From Larix sibirica (taxonomy: Eukaryota; Streptophyta; Pinopsida; Pinales; Pinaceae), in contig NWUY0305023538.1 in the NCBI GenBank assembly GCA_004151065.3, positions 30,085-94,084 on the forward strand: DNA of 64,000 nucleotides. The letters are read 5' to 3'. Under the pieces are notes generated by a model, which made no database searches, was not told the origin of the DNA, and worked only from the letters and a program-made list of their open reading frames with translations. A program made the translations under genes and the position numbers. Shown here piece after piece: positions 53,785 through 64,000 of this stretch. Numbering within the stretch: position 1 is the first letter of the stretch; every line of letters starts with the position of its first letter.

Positions 53785-54269
53785 TTGTGACCGTTGTTGA
53801 GGCTGTAAGACATCTGCTTCATGAATTCGAATTGGAGAAATATACTTTCGGGAGAAGATCCCTCTTCGCTAAGACTGATGCTCCTTGCATCGTGCCCCAC
53901 ATCTATTTGATCTTGTGGGTATTCCTGCACCGTGACTTTGTTCGAGGTAGATCCCCGGGCATGCACATCCATCCATCTTTCTTCTGAACAAACGGAACGG
54001 GATTTGCCATTCCTCGATCTGCTTCTGTACCTCTTCCTTATCGGTAGGTCGGACTGGGTGGGGAGCCGGGGTAGCCAATTTGTTGGCCGGGCCTGGTTCA
54101 TCCTTCCTCCAGCGCAAACTGCTTCCTCCGTGTGGTGGACCAAAGTGAATTGAAGTCTACACTCTTGAGTACGTAAATAAAATAAACCAGTGAAAAATTG
54201 TGACCTATCCCTAGGGGCCACTACGGAGGCTTGGTCCGATCGAGCTGCTAAGGAATTTGAATAGAACAA
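53775..54269 (-). CDS. 164-codon ORF overlapping RT relic E
   Basis: The longest ATG open frame of the window. Only its middle (NKVTVQEYPQDQID) comes from the correct frame of an old gypsy RT; its ends run out of frame, so the product as a whole resembles nothing. No membrane segment or signal is seen. It would be annotated as a mitochondrial ORF by length alone, but the relic explanation is better supported. Confidence 0.15.
   Translation of the reverse strand: MFYSNSLAARSDQASVVAPRDRSQFFTGLFYLRTQECRLQFTLVHHTEEAVCAGGRMNQARPTNWLPRLPTQSDLPIRKRYRSRSRNGKSRSVCSEERWMDVHARGSTSNKVTVQEYPQDQIDVGHDARSISLSEEGSSPESIFLQFEFMKQMSYSLNNGHNHR
53785..54130 (-). pseudogene. Ty3/gypsy RT N-terminal relic E, heavily frameshifted
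   Basis: A 164-codon minus ORF (53775-54269) masks this. Read across three minus frames, the sequence gives the gypsy RT start in correct order: PVRPTDKEEVQKQIEEW, then PVPFVQKKDGWMCM, then NKVTVQEYPQDQID, then MQGASVLAKRDL. Family members have K-Q-I-EE-L, P-L-VKKKDG-W-RMC, LNKVTV--YP-P-ID and L-GASVFSKIDL at these points. It ends before the YxDD box. The lineage differs from A and C. At least three indels make it a very old relic. Confidence 0.75.
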
Positions 54270-56765
54270 ATTGGACCGTCAAGTTAATGTAGCTCTTTCA
54301 TGGTCTAAGGAGGAGATGCCTTTTCTCAATGATCCATTCAGAATTCCAAGTAATTGTGATCATGGTATGTGGCCTATTACATATGGGTATACCCAAATTG
54401 ATAGATAGATGTACCTAGCTCTCCATATCTTCGTTGAATAAGGATCCTAACATCGTAATAATTTTTGTATGCATCACACGAATTGAAAAATAAGAGTCAC
54501 GGTCCGCTGGAATATGTAAGATCCAATTGAAACACCCAGATTTCATTATGTATCCTAGTAGCTCTATTAGGAACTCAACGCACAGCCACTGCTATGATCT
54601 TCGTTACTATCTCTCGTCGTTTTTTATAGTACCCCGCTCTGCTACTTCATAAACGATATAATGCGCTTACTTTGGTCCCGACCCCTAGGAAATCCGGGTG
54701 TGAGCAAGAGTTTATCTGGTTAACAGCTTGAATCACTGCTTCACTCAAGCAATACTAAATATTTATGGGGAATATAATGAATTCTCTGAAGTCAGAGAGA
54801 TTGACGAAATGAATTATCATCGATGAAGCCTTGTGAATCACCGTATTTGAACCAACCTATATTTACTATATAACATAGTTTAGCATCTCTCCCCATTCAT
54901 TTTCCACCAACTGCATCACTCTATATTTTGCTCTTCGGGTAAGAGACATAAATATCCGCTGTTACTTTTATATTATTGGTTGGATGCGGAACTACACCTT
55001 ATTTTATATTTGAGTAAGAGACAGACATCGATGCCTTTACTATTATAATCTCTATAGACAATGCACTCAACGATGATCCACTACTGTACATGCAATATGG
55101 GGACATAGGGGACTTAGATGGGTGGGGGACCAGTACAATAGCTGCTGGAACTACCAAGACCCATTCTTCGGGGCCCACCACTGAGAGATTCACTTGGAAA
55201 TATGAATTATATGAGATTACGCTAGTGAATTGATCTATGCTTGGCTTGCTTGATCAGATCATACATTCACACTCCGAAACAAGCATGCACGCATCCAATC
55301 AGTTCAGTAAAGCCCACCTCATTCCTGCTTGCTACCATACGATACCTTATACACGATGTATCCTAGGACATCTGAGCAGCCTGCACCTGGGACTATGGGA
55401 ACCTGGCTTTTTGCAAGGGGGAATATTTCCCATAATATGTTTCCAATTTCATTTAGCAGCATCGACCTTAGAGTACTATACTCTTTGAGCTTTATTGAGG
55501 CATTCATACATGGGAATAGTTATGAGACCTTAGGTTGTTACTAATGATAGATCATTTACAAAGGGGGAAGTGAAGGGGATGGATGAATTGGCTAGTTCAA
55601 TTTTTCAAATGGTTAGGCAAAATGTTATTAAATGGGTGAAATCACTTAACTTAGTTAACTAGGGTACAAATTAACCTTTGGAATGACACAATTCTAAGGC
55701 CGAATGACACCAAGGTTAGACTAAGGCATGAGTAACTGCTTTAAGTGTTATGATTCATTATACAAGCATAAAAGTAACATACCATTAAATAATATCGTCA
55801 TATAAGCCAACATTCTAAGTGTCAATGAGGGTAATAGATATAACAGCACTAGCGCATCTGACACTATCTCTTCTAGGCATATCCAAGGCACATGGACCAT
55901 CTCAAAAAGCTGGAAGGACCTCTGACCAATGACCTATGGAAAAGCCACAGATCTAATCTCAGGAACAACTGATCAAAATAGAACCCCTGGCTTATAAAGG
56001 AGTAACACAACCAACCATCTACTCCAGAACAAGAAATGATTTCAAAACATTGAACCCTACAAGTTGGTGGCAAACAAGTGTTGTAGACATTTTGATGTAA
56101 TGCTTCCAATGGTGATAAACTGAATACTTAAATAAATGTAATGAAAGGTTTATACTAATCCATGAACTTATTGTGGTAAAGCCCTAAATAAAAAGTGCAA
56201 CCTTATAGGAACTTGGAGGCGTTGTCCAATGTCACCACAACAACACCCTCCCACTCTTTAGGTTAGCTCTCCTCCAGCACAAGGGGGGAATCCCTAAAAA
56301 ATCCTAAGCCAATCACATGATAGTAACAAGGAATGGGGGATGAGGCTTAAGACAACAAATATGAATTTGGTTATTATGCTTGAATGTATTTCAATTTTGT
56401 GAACAGCAAAAGTAAGAGTTTTATTTTAGGATTTTTAGGTGCTTGAAAGGTGAGACTAGCGCCTCTAATATTCTTGGGCATATGAAGTCTATGAGGTCAT
56501 GACTTATGAGCTTTATTCTCAAGTAAATAGGCAATGTTGTAGTTGGTATTAGGTGGCGCTATCTAATTGGCTAGTGAGTCCACGCCACCTCTAATTGCTT
56601 TCTTTATAATCCCCCTTCTCTGGAAGTTTGAAAGTGTCTGATTAGTTGGGCCTTCATCTTGACGAAAAAGCCGCTTCTCAGCACGTTTAAAGCATACTTT
56701 TTATTGTATGCCAAGTTTCTGACTTCAATTTACCTGGTAGATATATTCCCCGAAGTATGGACAAT
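54270..56765. other. spacer within the retroelement island, no gene recognised
   Basis: No gene is recognised. The style is plain, without the phased or tandem words of the mitochondrial mosaic. GTAAGAGACATAAATATCCG (54939) and GTAAGAGACAGACATCGATG (55014) are a weak pair. Minus ORFs 54999-55193, 55319-55507 and 55873-56109 carry no motif I can name. The stretch may be nuclear DNA carried along with the flanking gypsy relics. Confidence 0.4.
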
Positions 56766-56769
56766 TCTG

Positions 56770-57760
56770 CCCTGAGCCAACAGGTTTTTGCAAAATGCGT
56801 TTCGCCTTTGAAGGCTGTAACAAACATGTAGCCCTCTTCCCCCAAGTAAGATAATAAATATGATCTAATACATCTCGTTTCATCACATCATCAGCAGGTT
56901 CTGTATACCTCGGCCATTAATAAAGATCTAAGGGTTGAATGACTCTAGTACCATTAGCTTAAAAAGTTCTCGTTTCCTTCTTCAAATCTATAACAGCAGA
57001 ATTGTAATATGCCCAATTAATACCCAGCAATGCGGGATATGGATCGCTCTCATCCATTATCTAAATTATATAAATAACTAAAAAGTCAACAAAAGTATTA
57101 GCAACAACAAAGTATACCTCCACATTATCTAACTCGCCAATAGGAAAACACAATATTGATAGGTCATCCGCAACTCAATAGGAGAATATACTAATCTGGT
57201 CTTTCCCATAGCTTCCCATGACATCTTCAGTAGAATGTTAATATCAGATCCCAAATCTAGCGTCACATCCCTGATCTCATCTCCATCCACTTGTGCATTT
57301 AACTTGAACTCTTTCCCGGTCCTCCTCTTTATTCTCCTCACCTTATTCTAATTTATCTCTAGGATATTAGGAGCAATATACTCATCTGGTTCTTATTTTC
57401 CACCAGTAATCATCTTAAAGGTATTCCGCAACTTACCCGTGAGCTACTCATCATTTATAATGTAAGAAAATAACTATAACCACAGGTCAATTACATTCTA
57501 AGATTTACCTTGAATCATTGCTTCATTCTTAGTTCCGCAATTCGGATGTGTCTGCACTGGTCCAGAATGCCTTTGCTCAACACTTTTTGCAACTGTAGGT
57601 GGTACTATAACCGTTATGTTGTGAAACATCTCAACAACATCCTTGAAAAACTATTTATGCTGGACTAGGTAAAACTTAGGAGCTCCTGGACCTGCTTTCT
57701 GAATCTTGGGAAACCTAAGATCATTTCAATCGCCCCCAGTCCGAGCTCCTCCTCTGATAA
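56770..57760 (-). pseudogene. Ty3/gypsy gag/protease relic B
   Basis: A minus-strand fragment of the same lineage as relic A. Bases 57700-57480 give a Pro/Lys-rich gag-end linker. The open frame 57341-57129 holds KEFKLNAQVDGDEIRDVTLD and the intact protease site DLGSD at 57257-57243, followed by INILLKMSWEAMGKTRLVYS. After a frame change the sequence goes on as VFPIGELDNVEVYF, DESDPYPALLGINWAYYNSA, VIQPLDLY and DVLDHIYYLT to about 56840. These line up with ADFEVIEIV, PYPALMGIDWAFDN, VVAPLDP and LDNIYNIT of relic A. Several stops are present and RT is missing, so only a fragment was inserted or survived. Confidence 0.9.
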
Positions 57761-57764
57761 AGAT

Positions 57765-60070
57765 AAGAAGCAGCATTCATTTGGCTCAACTTCAAATAGA
57801 TTCAAAATCCGTCAAGCCCAGGCCTATAAATAATTTATTAAATGCGAAAATATAATAGAAGAGAAAGCATAACTTCCAAGCCCTGAATGATTCCTAATCG
57901 TGCTCTCGAGATTTGTTCTGAAGAAAATAAATATGAAATGATATTATTTTCGGATTTGTGAGCATCTTAATAAAGTTGTGGCCCGCGCGGAACCAGGTAT
58001 TCAATGGATATCAATATCTTAGACAAAGTTGTTTAGCTGGCAGTTATATATGAGCTTGTGCAAATTGTGGTGTTCCTCTTGCCGGCTTAGTCCTGTCCCG
58101 CCTCAGCGTACCTCTCTCTACCCAGTAAGCTAAAGAAGCAAACCATTGTAAGCTCCCTGTAGTCGACGGCATCATCCAAGCCCCCAAGGCACCCTGGCGC
58201 GGCACCTTACGAGCTAGCGAATAAGAAAGCAGGAGCCGTCTAAAGCTCAAATGGAACAAATACATCCAGCTTTATTTATTTCCCCGCGCAGCATCCGCCA
58301 TCTACATCTACATATACATCCACATCCAACCATCATCCGTCCATCAAGGCAGCATCCTCGGAAGTGTCACCCGCCCTTGTTATCCACCAAAAGAAAAGGG
58401 GTAAGAAGCGGCATCCCGGTAAACTTCAAATAGCTTCACGATCTGTAAAAAGCCTATGCCTAGAAATAAATCCTGAGATCCCAATAGTTGTCCCAAAAAT
58501 AGCTTTGTTAAGAATAAAAAAATATGAAATGATATTGTTTTCGGTATCTGGCCAGAAGCGAACCTGGTAGGCAAATGAAATTGTAAGATAATAAAATGAT
58601 GTCTATTTTCATTATGTTAATATTTATTAATCTGTTATATATGTGTTTATGCAAAACAGCTTGGCTAACCCAACGAACGACTAAAAAGTATTATTATTAT
58701 TATGCGAGCTTCGCTGCGCGCATCAGGCAGCATCCAAGCTCCCCGCACCCCGGCGATACCGAGTAAACGAGCAAAGCGAAAAAGCAATCAGCAGAGCCCT
58801 ATCTCGCCATCGTCCCTTCCCGCTCCAGCCAGCTTTTCCAGCTAGCCAGTTATTTCCCGCCAGATCATTTTAATAAGCAGAACCAGAACCGGAAATCCTC
58901 AAAATAAAAAGTATAATAGAGCAAGCCCAGTTGCAGGATCAAAAGTGTGAAACATCATTAAATATTATTATTAACTAAAGTTACTGAGAAAGGGTTAGAG
59001 GGATTCTGGGAACTCACTGGATATTCGTAATTTACTGGATTTATTCGTTCCAGCTTACCAGTGGAAAAGCATAGAACAATAGATTAGCTTACTTAGTAGA
59101 AGGCGCCAATGTAAATGTCCTACCTATAAACTATGGATGGGGAGGGAATAAAGCCCCTTCGAACCAGTGTTACAGAGTTATTGTGATTCCACCTCTTCCT
59201 CTATTATATACGTATTAACAACGCGAGCGGAGGTAATGAAGGCTCAAACCTGCTTCTACTCTATTATAAATTATATCTCTTTTTGACTCACGAAAGCGCT
59301 CGGGAGATGGAATATTTTATATTGGTGGTACGGAGAGGCGCGGGAATGAGTTCAGTCGGGAATGAATTATTCAGTGAATGAACGCCTAACCGAACCGGTA
59401 AAAAAAGTCAATTTTCCCTACCCGAGTGGAAAAGCAAGCGATTCAGATGGGTATGGCAGGCACTGCAAGCTAGATCAGGCGGATCGATAAGCCATTGTTT
59501 CGGTCGAAGAGAGAAGGCATGCATTCCCCTGAACCTATTTTATATTGATGGGTATAGTTTTGGCCTCCCACGTTGTTTAGCCGTGAGCATTGGGGCGACA
59601 AACAAATGAATGGGTAGTGAAATAATTTCATTTTGCCCGCCTTTTCTCATCAAAATAGGGTTATACGATTTTCTGGTAGGTAGTATTTTCGGAAAATAGA
59701 CCGACCTTACCTTTGAAAGTGTCATTTTTAGCAATTGACATAAGAATAACTCACCCGAACTCAAGCTATTTGATTTCTATTTATGCTAAGGAGGATGGAA
59801 AGAATGGTAAGGGGGAAGGACTGAACACAGGTGAAGAGTGTCGAGCGGGATGGTACGATAAAACTTTGATAGGGAGTGAACGCAATTTCATTTTTTCAAG
59901 CGCTTTGCTGAACGGACACCCGGGGATCGATGGATGGGGCAGGCTTGGCAAAGGGATGAGGCTACCCTGGAATCACGGATGGGGCACTTTTTCCGAGGTA
60001 GGAGTAAGAAGAAGGGGAAATGAACAAGAATTACTTTTTATAACATAAGATCAGAGTGGAATAACCATCT
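57765..60070. other. spacer, no gene recognised
   Basis: No conserved gene is recognised. AAATATGAAATGATATTATT with TTTCGG (57929) and AAATATGAAATGATATTGTT with TTCGG (58521) are a close pair about 590 bases apart; AAACTTCAAATAGCTTC-type flanks may extend it. TTA repeats lie at 58690-58702. ORF plus 59713-60048 has no known motif. Confidence 0.45.
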
Positions 60071-60074
60071 CTCT

Positions 60075-60175
60075 TGCCGGGCTTACTAACTCTACGCTCT
60101 TGCTGTGGGTTTCACTTTCCACCTATATTGCTTTGGGGTTTACTAACTCTTTCTAGGGCTTACTAAATATCTATC
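60075..60175 (+). repeat. GGGCTTACTAACTCT repeat
   Basis: GGGCTTACTAACTCT (60079), GGGTTTACTAACTCT (60137) and AGGGCTTACTAAATAT (60157) are three diverged copies. Confidence 0.65.
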
Positions 60176-60205
60176 TCTTTGCTCTAGGATCAACTAAGCC
60201 TATCT

Positions 60206-60604
60206 CTAGAGTATCCCGACTAAACGCTGTGGGGCCATTTTTTGCCTCTCCGGCAGTAGATCCATAGCTTGTATTACTCTAGATATTCCATGGAACCAAC
60301 CGATGAGGCTATGGAACCCATTAAGGTAAGGGGTTATAAACTGGCATACTGCTACGCCCAGAACTCGTCGGCGATATCTCGGCGCTTCTGCCCAGAACAG
60401 TAAATAAAAGATAGAAATACGTGTAATATTAGCTCTTTTTTTAGGCCAGCCAGGCACTCTTCTACTGGAAATATAGGTTGTCTCACAGGACCTTAAACTC
60501 AAATCAGCCAGGTAGGTAAGATAACAGGACCTTACCTTTGGGAATCCACCAAAAACCCTACGTCTGTAGATCAAAAAGCTCTTGCAAGGTCCGAAATGAT
60601 CCAT
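60206..60604 (-). CDS. unrecognised 132-codon ORF
   Basis: An ATG minus frame, basic (many Arg), with a possible short hydrophobic stretch in the middle. It contains a small internal echo (Tyr-Arg-Arg-Arg-Val-x-Gly near both residues 13 and 77). No family or domain is recognised, and no transcript signal can be judged from sequence. It could be one of the lineage-specific ORFs common in large mitochondrial genomes, or chance. Confidence 0.18.
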   Translation of the reverse strand: MDHFGPCKSFLIYRRRVFGGFPKVRSCYLTYLADLSLRSCETTYISSRRVPGWPKKRANITRISIFYLLFWAEAPRYRRRVLGVAVCQFITPYLNGFHSLIGWFHGISRVIQAMDLLPERQKMAPQRLVGIL

Positions 60605-61080
60605 CTATCACGAAGGGGGTTGAAGTGGCCATGCCCAGGGACTAAAATGCCCGCGCAGCCTAATAGAATAAGTGCTAGGGTTAGCCCAGCCCATCTGAAG
60701 GGGAAATGTAATCAGGGCTTATTGGCTTAGCGAGACCTGGCTTAGCTTAGTGAGCTGGCTGGTTCCTGTACGCTAGCGTGAAGCAGTAGTAGTTCCGAGT
60801 GATAGCATTAGTGAGCTGCGATGCCAGGCCATAGGTTTGGGTAGACCAGTCAGATCAGTTCTCGCTTCTGTTAGTAGGGGTTTACCCTTATCTGTATTCT
60901 ACTTTCGCTTTTCTTGCCGGTAAAACTAACCTATAAATCTGCAGGGTTGCCACTCCAAGTGCTGTAGGTTTATCCCTAAAGCGGTTATTTTTCCCTATGC
61001 TGGTCCCTCCCGCTTCTCTTACAACCACCCGGCATGACGTTATACCCGCCTCTTCTTACCCAACCCAAATATGAGGTTTC
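60605..61080. other. spacer, no gene recognised
   Basis: GGCTTAGCGAGACCTGGCTTAGCTTAG-like words near 60724 are weakly repetitive. No gene is recognised. Confidence 0.4.
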
Positions 61081-61084
61081 TCTT

Positions 61085-61690
61085 TGCTAGCTTCATGTTC
61101 CAGGTCAAGCGTCTTCTACCTTACCCTACTTAGAACCTCTTGCTTCAGCCAGGAATCGGGGGTACTGCACTAGGATATTTATTATTTACCCTATCTTGCC
61201 TTATGAATTCTTCTTGGTATCACGTATTACCCTCTGGGTACCGGGCCTACTCTTCTGGCCGAGCCTTGCTGATAGATACAATTCATCCGTTAGAACTGCA
61301 TTCTAGGAATAAACCTATCTGTCTTTCGGTTAATGCCTCCACCTGATAGTTACCCACCTTATGACCTAGCTAGATATTTTAACCCTAGACCACTTGAATG
61401 AATGCTTAGGAGCTACAGCTATAGACCTGGGATCAGATGAAACTACCTTACCCTTTACTGAAGTGCTATCCACCTTTTATGCTTATTAGACTTTACTGCC
61501 TTCACCCTACCGTTTATGGAGTGCTGCCTGCTCTTACCAAGAAATTCATTCAGCCAGGAATCAAAGTAGGATAGGCATGCTATGAACCCTCTACCTTCCC
61601 TTGTTACCCAACAACCTACCCACCTGAATACCTATACCCGTTTTCCCTATACCACGAACTTCATGAGTCGCTTAGCTTAGTGGGGTGGGC
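61085..61690 (+). repeat. modular repeat array, copy 2
   Basis: Module 1 (CCCTCTGGGTACCGGGCCTA ... GGCCGAGCCTTGC) is at about 61230; module 2 (ACCACTTGAATGAATGCTTA ... ACAGCTATAGACCTGGGATC) is at about 61392; module 3 (ACTGCCTTCACCCTACCGTT ... TGGAGTGCTGCC) is at about 61497, followed by CAGCCAGGAATC, GGCATGCTAT and CACCTGAATACCTATACC. The order and spacing follow 42.55-43.2 kb. ORF plus 61140-61346 is a by-product. Confidence 0.75.
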
Positions 61691-61694
61691 TTGG

Positions 61695-62985
61695 GGTAAA
61701 GAACTTTCATTTTGAAGTAGGCAACTCGCTGATTTACAGCATTTCAGGTGATTCCATCCTTTAAGGCAGGTGGCAGCATAACGAGGCTTAGGCGGCGGGT
61801 GGGGACGAGGTGACATATGATGAGCCTTTTCCTAGCTGCAGTAAGTAGAGCTTTAATTGGTAGCTGCTTATAAGCTTTCATTAATGGAACTGGTGGTAAG
61901 GGCTTTCGAAATATAAAGAGTGAAATAGAAATAGTAAATTATTGGAAGTGGAGGTTTTGTAGCTACGTGCAAAGAGTGGAGATGGATGCTCGTAAAATCA
62001 CCATATGTTCCAAGCTGTATTATAGATATAAGTTCAATGATACACCTCGATAAATAAATGGTTTTAAATTGGTATGCCCTCTGATCTTCAATGCCGTGGG
62101 AGGTATAATTGTCCTATTCAATGATCGAATGAATAGCCTGGTCCTAATGGTTTTAACTTGTGAATAATCCTGCTGTTTGAAGCTTCTGAATTAAGGGTGT
62201 TTCCTGGTGTTCTGACCATATGAATGATCCTGCTGTGTTTGAAGCTAAGAAATGGGTAATGGTGGTAAGCGAACTCAAAGTATTGTAAATAAGCCGGTGG
62301 TAAGGGCAAGGGCAGGCGATCAAAGAAATAAGATAAAGTCTTAAAGGTAACTGACATCTCTTAGATAACCTGTTGTTAAATAGGGACCTGCAGCGGAAAG
62401 TGGTTAATAGCTTGTAGCGGATAGTCAAATAGCTAGAGTAAAAGGTAGGAACGGTTCAATATTGGGTAGGTATAAAAAAGTATGGGTAACGTATTTAGAT
62501 GTAGGTTCGGGTGGGTAGTAAATATTTGTTGGTACAGTGAGTAATATGACCCATAAAGTATCTAGCCGATCCAAGGTCTAAAATCCTATAATTATTATCT
62601 ATGGGTCTAATTGTAACTGAGGGATTATTCTAGCTTCTGTTCCTAGGTATTGAATATAGATAAATGACCGTCCCATTCACACCATGACGATATGGGATTG
62701 ATGTTCATAGGATCATCGGTAAACTCCTTAATTCGGTAGTTGATGTAACTTCCATAGCAAAGACCTAATGTAGTTACTAGCGAGTGTAAAGGGTAAAATT
62801 TGAAAGTATCATAGTGTGTTGGTAGTCGGTGTAAAAAGGTTACCCAAATAAGGTAAAGTTATCTAGTAGGTGGTTGAGGTTAACCTTAGGTATATAAGTT
62901 CCTTCTGTTCGGATAATTGTTTGTTAACAATCCCTTCCAATATAAACTATACCCCTTTAATATCGTTTATCTCCGAAAGCCATGA
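61695..62985. other. spacer, no gene recognised
   Basis: TGAATAATCCTGCTGTTTGA (62160) and TGAATGATCCTGCTGTGTTT (62220) begin a diverged duplication of about 60 bases. AGGTGGCAGCATAACGA at 61768 matches 18518. The remainder is plain spacer. Confidence 0.45.
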
Positions 62986-62989
62986 TTCC

Positions 62990-63260
62990 TTGCTTATAAT
63001 AGCCAGCAGGTCATAGGCAGCCATAAAGCCAGAAACACAAGCCAGCTTCTCCACCATTACCATAAGCACCACCAGCAGCAAAGGTTAATGATATAGAACC
63101 ACCATAAGCACGAATAGCAGCTTAAGAAGCAGTTGTAGTTTACTAAGGGGAAGCACCAGTAAAAGCATAGGCAGGAGCAGCACAAGCAAAGGTAGGAGAA
63201 GCTTAGGTAGCTTACTTATAACCAGCTGTTGATCCAGCACGAGTTGCTAAAGATGCAGAG
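62990..63260 (-). repeat. APST-family codon-phased tract, minus copy 3
   Basis: On the minus strand, ACT-GCT-TCT-TAA-GCT-GCT-ATT-CGT-GCT-TAT-GGT-GGT and TTT-GCT-GCT-GGT-GGT-GCT-TAT-GGT-AAT-GGT are in the same word style as the other tracts. The anchor GCTCCTTCAACT is absent, making this the most diverged member. A companion CGAGATAAAGACCCAG word occurs twice at 63393-63410 and 63468-63485. Confidence 0.55.
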
Positions 63261-63264
63261 ACAA

Positions 63265-64000
63265 AGGCTTGCACTTATACTAGGCTACTAGGAAAGACAT
63301 ATGCAAGGGCGAAGGCACCTACAGCTTATCCAGCAAAAATACAGCGAAGGCATAGGTTGGGGAGACAAGGGTTCAAGCACCACCAGCACCACATCGAGAT
63401 AAAGACCCAGAAGTGGCTGGAGCAAAGCAAGCATCTTAGCCACCGCTCGCCTAGCATTTATGTCATTTCGAGATAAAGACCCAGCAGCTGAGTCAGAAGC
63501 AGGGGCGGGTAAATAGTAAAGTTGAAAGTGCCCAAGCAAGCGCGTCCAATAATTAAGTTGGGTGAGGCAGTATGGTTGGTAAAGAGAACAGGATTGGTGG
63601 TAACAGTTAAGTAAAGCAAGTAGGCAGAGTAAAAATAGGAAAGGTAAAAAAAGAAACAACTGATTAAATACACCAATAATTTACAAGTGGACAAGGAGGA
63701 GACAGAACCTAGCCTCACCTAGCGATTCGCCTAACCTCACCTATCCTCTATCTCTCTTGACCGCTACTTAGTTACCCGGCTAGCTTAACCTAATCCATTT
63801 CTTTCACTAGCAAAGCGCTCTGTCCCGCCCAAGCCTATAACTGCCCTGCCGTGGTTGGGTGGGAATAGATAATATAAGTAGTACAAAGTGGGAAATTCAC
63901 TACTGAAACATGGCCTACCCATAGTGAAAAGGTGAATAGCCCACCTAAACCTCTTATGTTGCACCCACCTGATTGGATGTAATCACCTAAAATGCCATAA
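63265..64000. other. spacer; overlapping minus ORFs not recognised
   Basis: Two overlapping minus ORFs (63288-63659, 123 codons; 63458-63718, 86 codons) are Leu/Tyr/Cys rich, with hydrophobic N-terminal stretches produced by pyrimidine-rich words. Neither resembles a known protein. CACCAGCACCAC and CGAGATAAAGACCCAG words relate 63350-63490 to 12.3 kb. Confidence 0.35.

Noticed and set aside
18187-64000. Unrecognised ORFs of 110-153 codons as real genes (18187, 31260, 32328, 60206, 63288)
   Set aside because: In 64 kb of moderate GC such lengths arise by chance. None has a domain, and several overlie repeats, so they are kept only as low-confidence entries or spacer notes.

Overview
The window reads as non-coding DNA from a very large plant mitochondrial genome, most likely a gymnosperm (conifer-type) one. 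This is an inference. Base composition looks even, in the low-to-mid forties percent GC by eye. The window holds no rRNA, no recognisable tRNA, no intact conserved gene, and no plastid-derived block I can recognise. It is filled with old, degenerate, mutually shuffled repeat families on both strands, with scattered nuclear-type retrotransposon relics. A nuclear intergenic window would be expected to hold far more, and longer, LTR elements.

Layout. 1-6.6 kb: ordinary spacer with small simple repeats. 6.6-8.2 kb: the first tracts of an unusual codon-phased repeat, called the APST family here. 8.2-15.4 kb: spacer, then a mosaic of short repeat families (GGCTATGACAATGA-like, AGAGCTTC-like, CTTGGCTACTC-like) plus a minus-strand APST tract with an exact 27-bp tandem repeat. 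15.4-16.6 kb: a broken Ty1/copia integrase-reverse transcriptase relic on the plus strand. 17.7-18.2 kb: APST tract, minus strand. 20.9-31 kb: more mosaic repeats, with the best-preserved APST tract at 23.1-23.95 kb. 31.6-37.9 kb: further dispersed pairs and another APST tract joined to a 130-codon ORF. 42.0-43.4 kb: a modular repeat array with a diverged copy at 61.1-61.7 kb. 44.4-57.8 kb: a retroelement island holding four Ty3/gypsy relics, all on the minus strand (gag-protease-RT; RT-RNase H-integrase; a frameshifted RT start; a gag/protease piece). 57.8-64 kb: spacer, the second copy of the modular array, and a last APST tract.

Nothing here looks able to work as a gene system. The retroelements carry stops and frameshifts and I found no LTRs. 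The most unusual signal is the APST family: seven tracts, four on the plus and three on the minus strand, in which one reading frame runs for hundreds of bases as Ala/Gly/Ser/Thr/Asn/Pro codons mostly ending in T. Anchor motifs lie multiples of three apart, and the internal stops are mostly one-base changes of the local consensus codons. It could be the decayed remains of a repetitive protein gene or a trinucleotide-phased satellite; computation is needed to decide.
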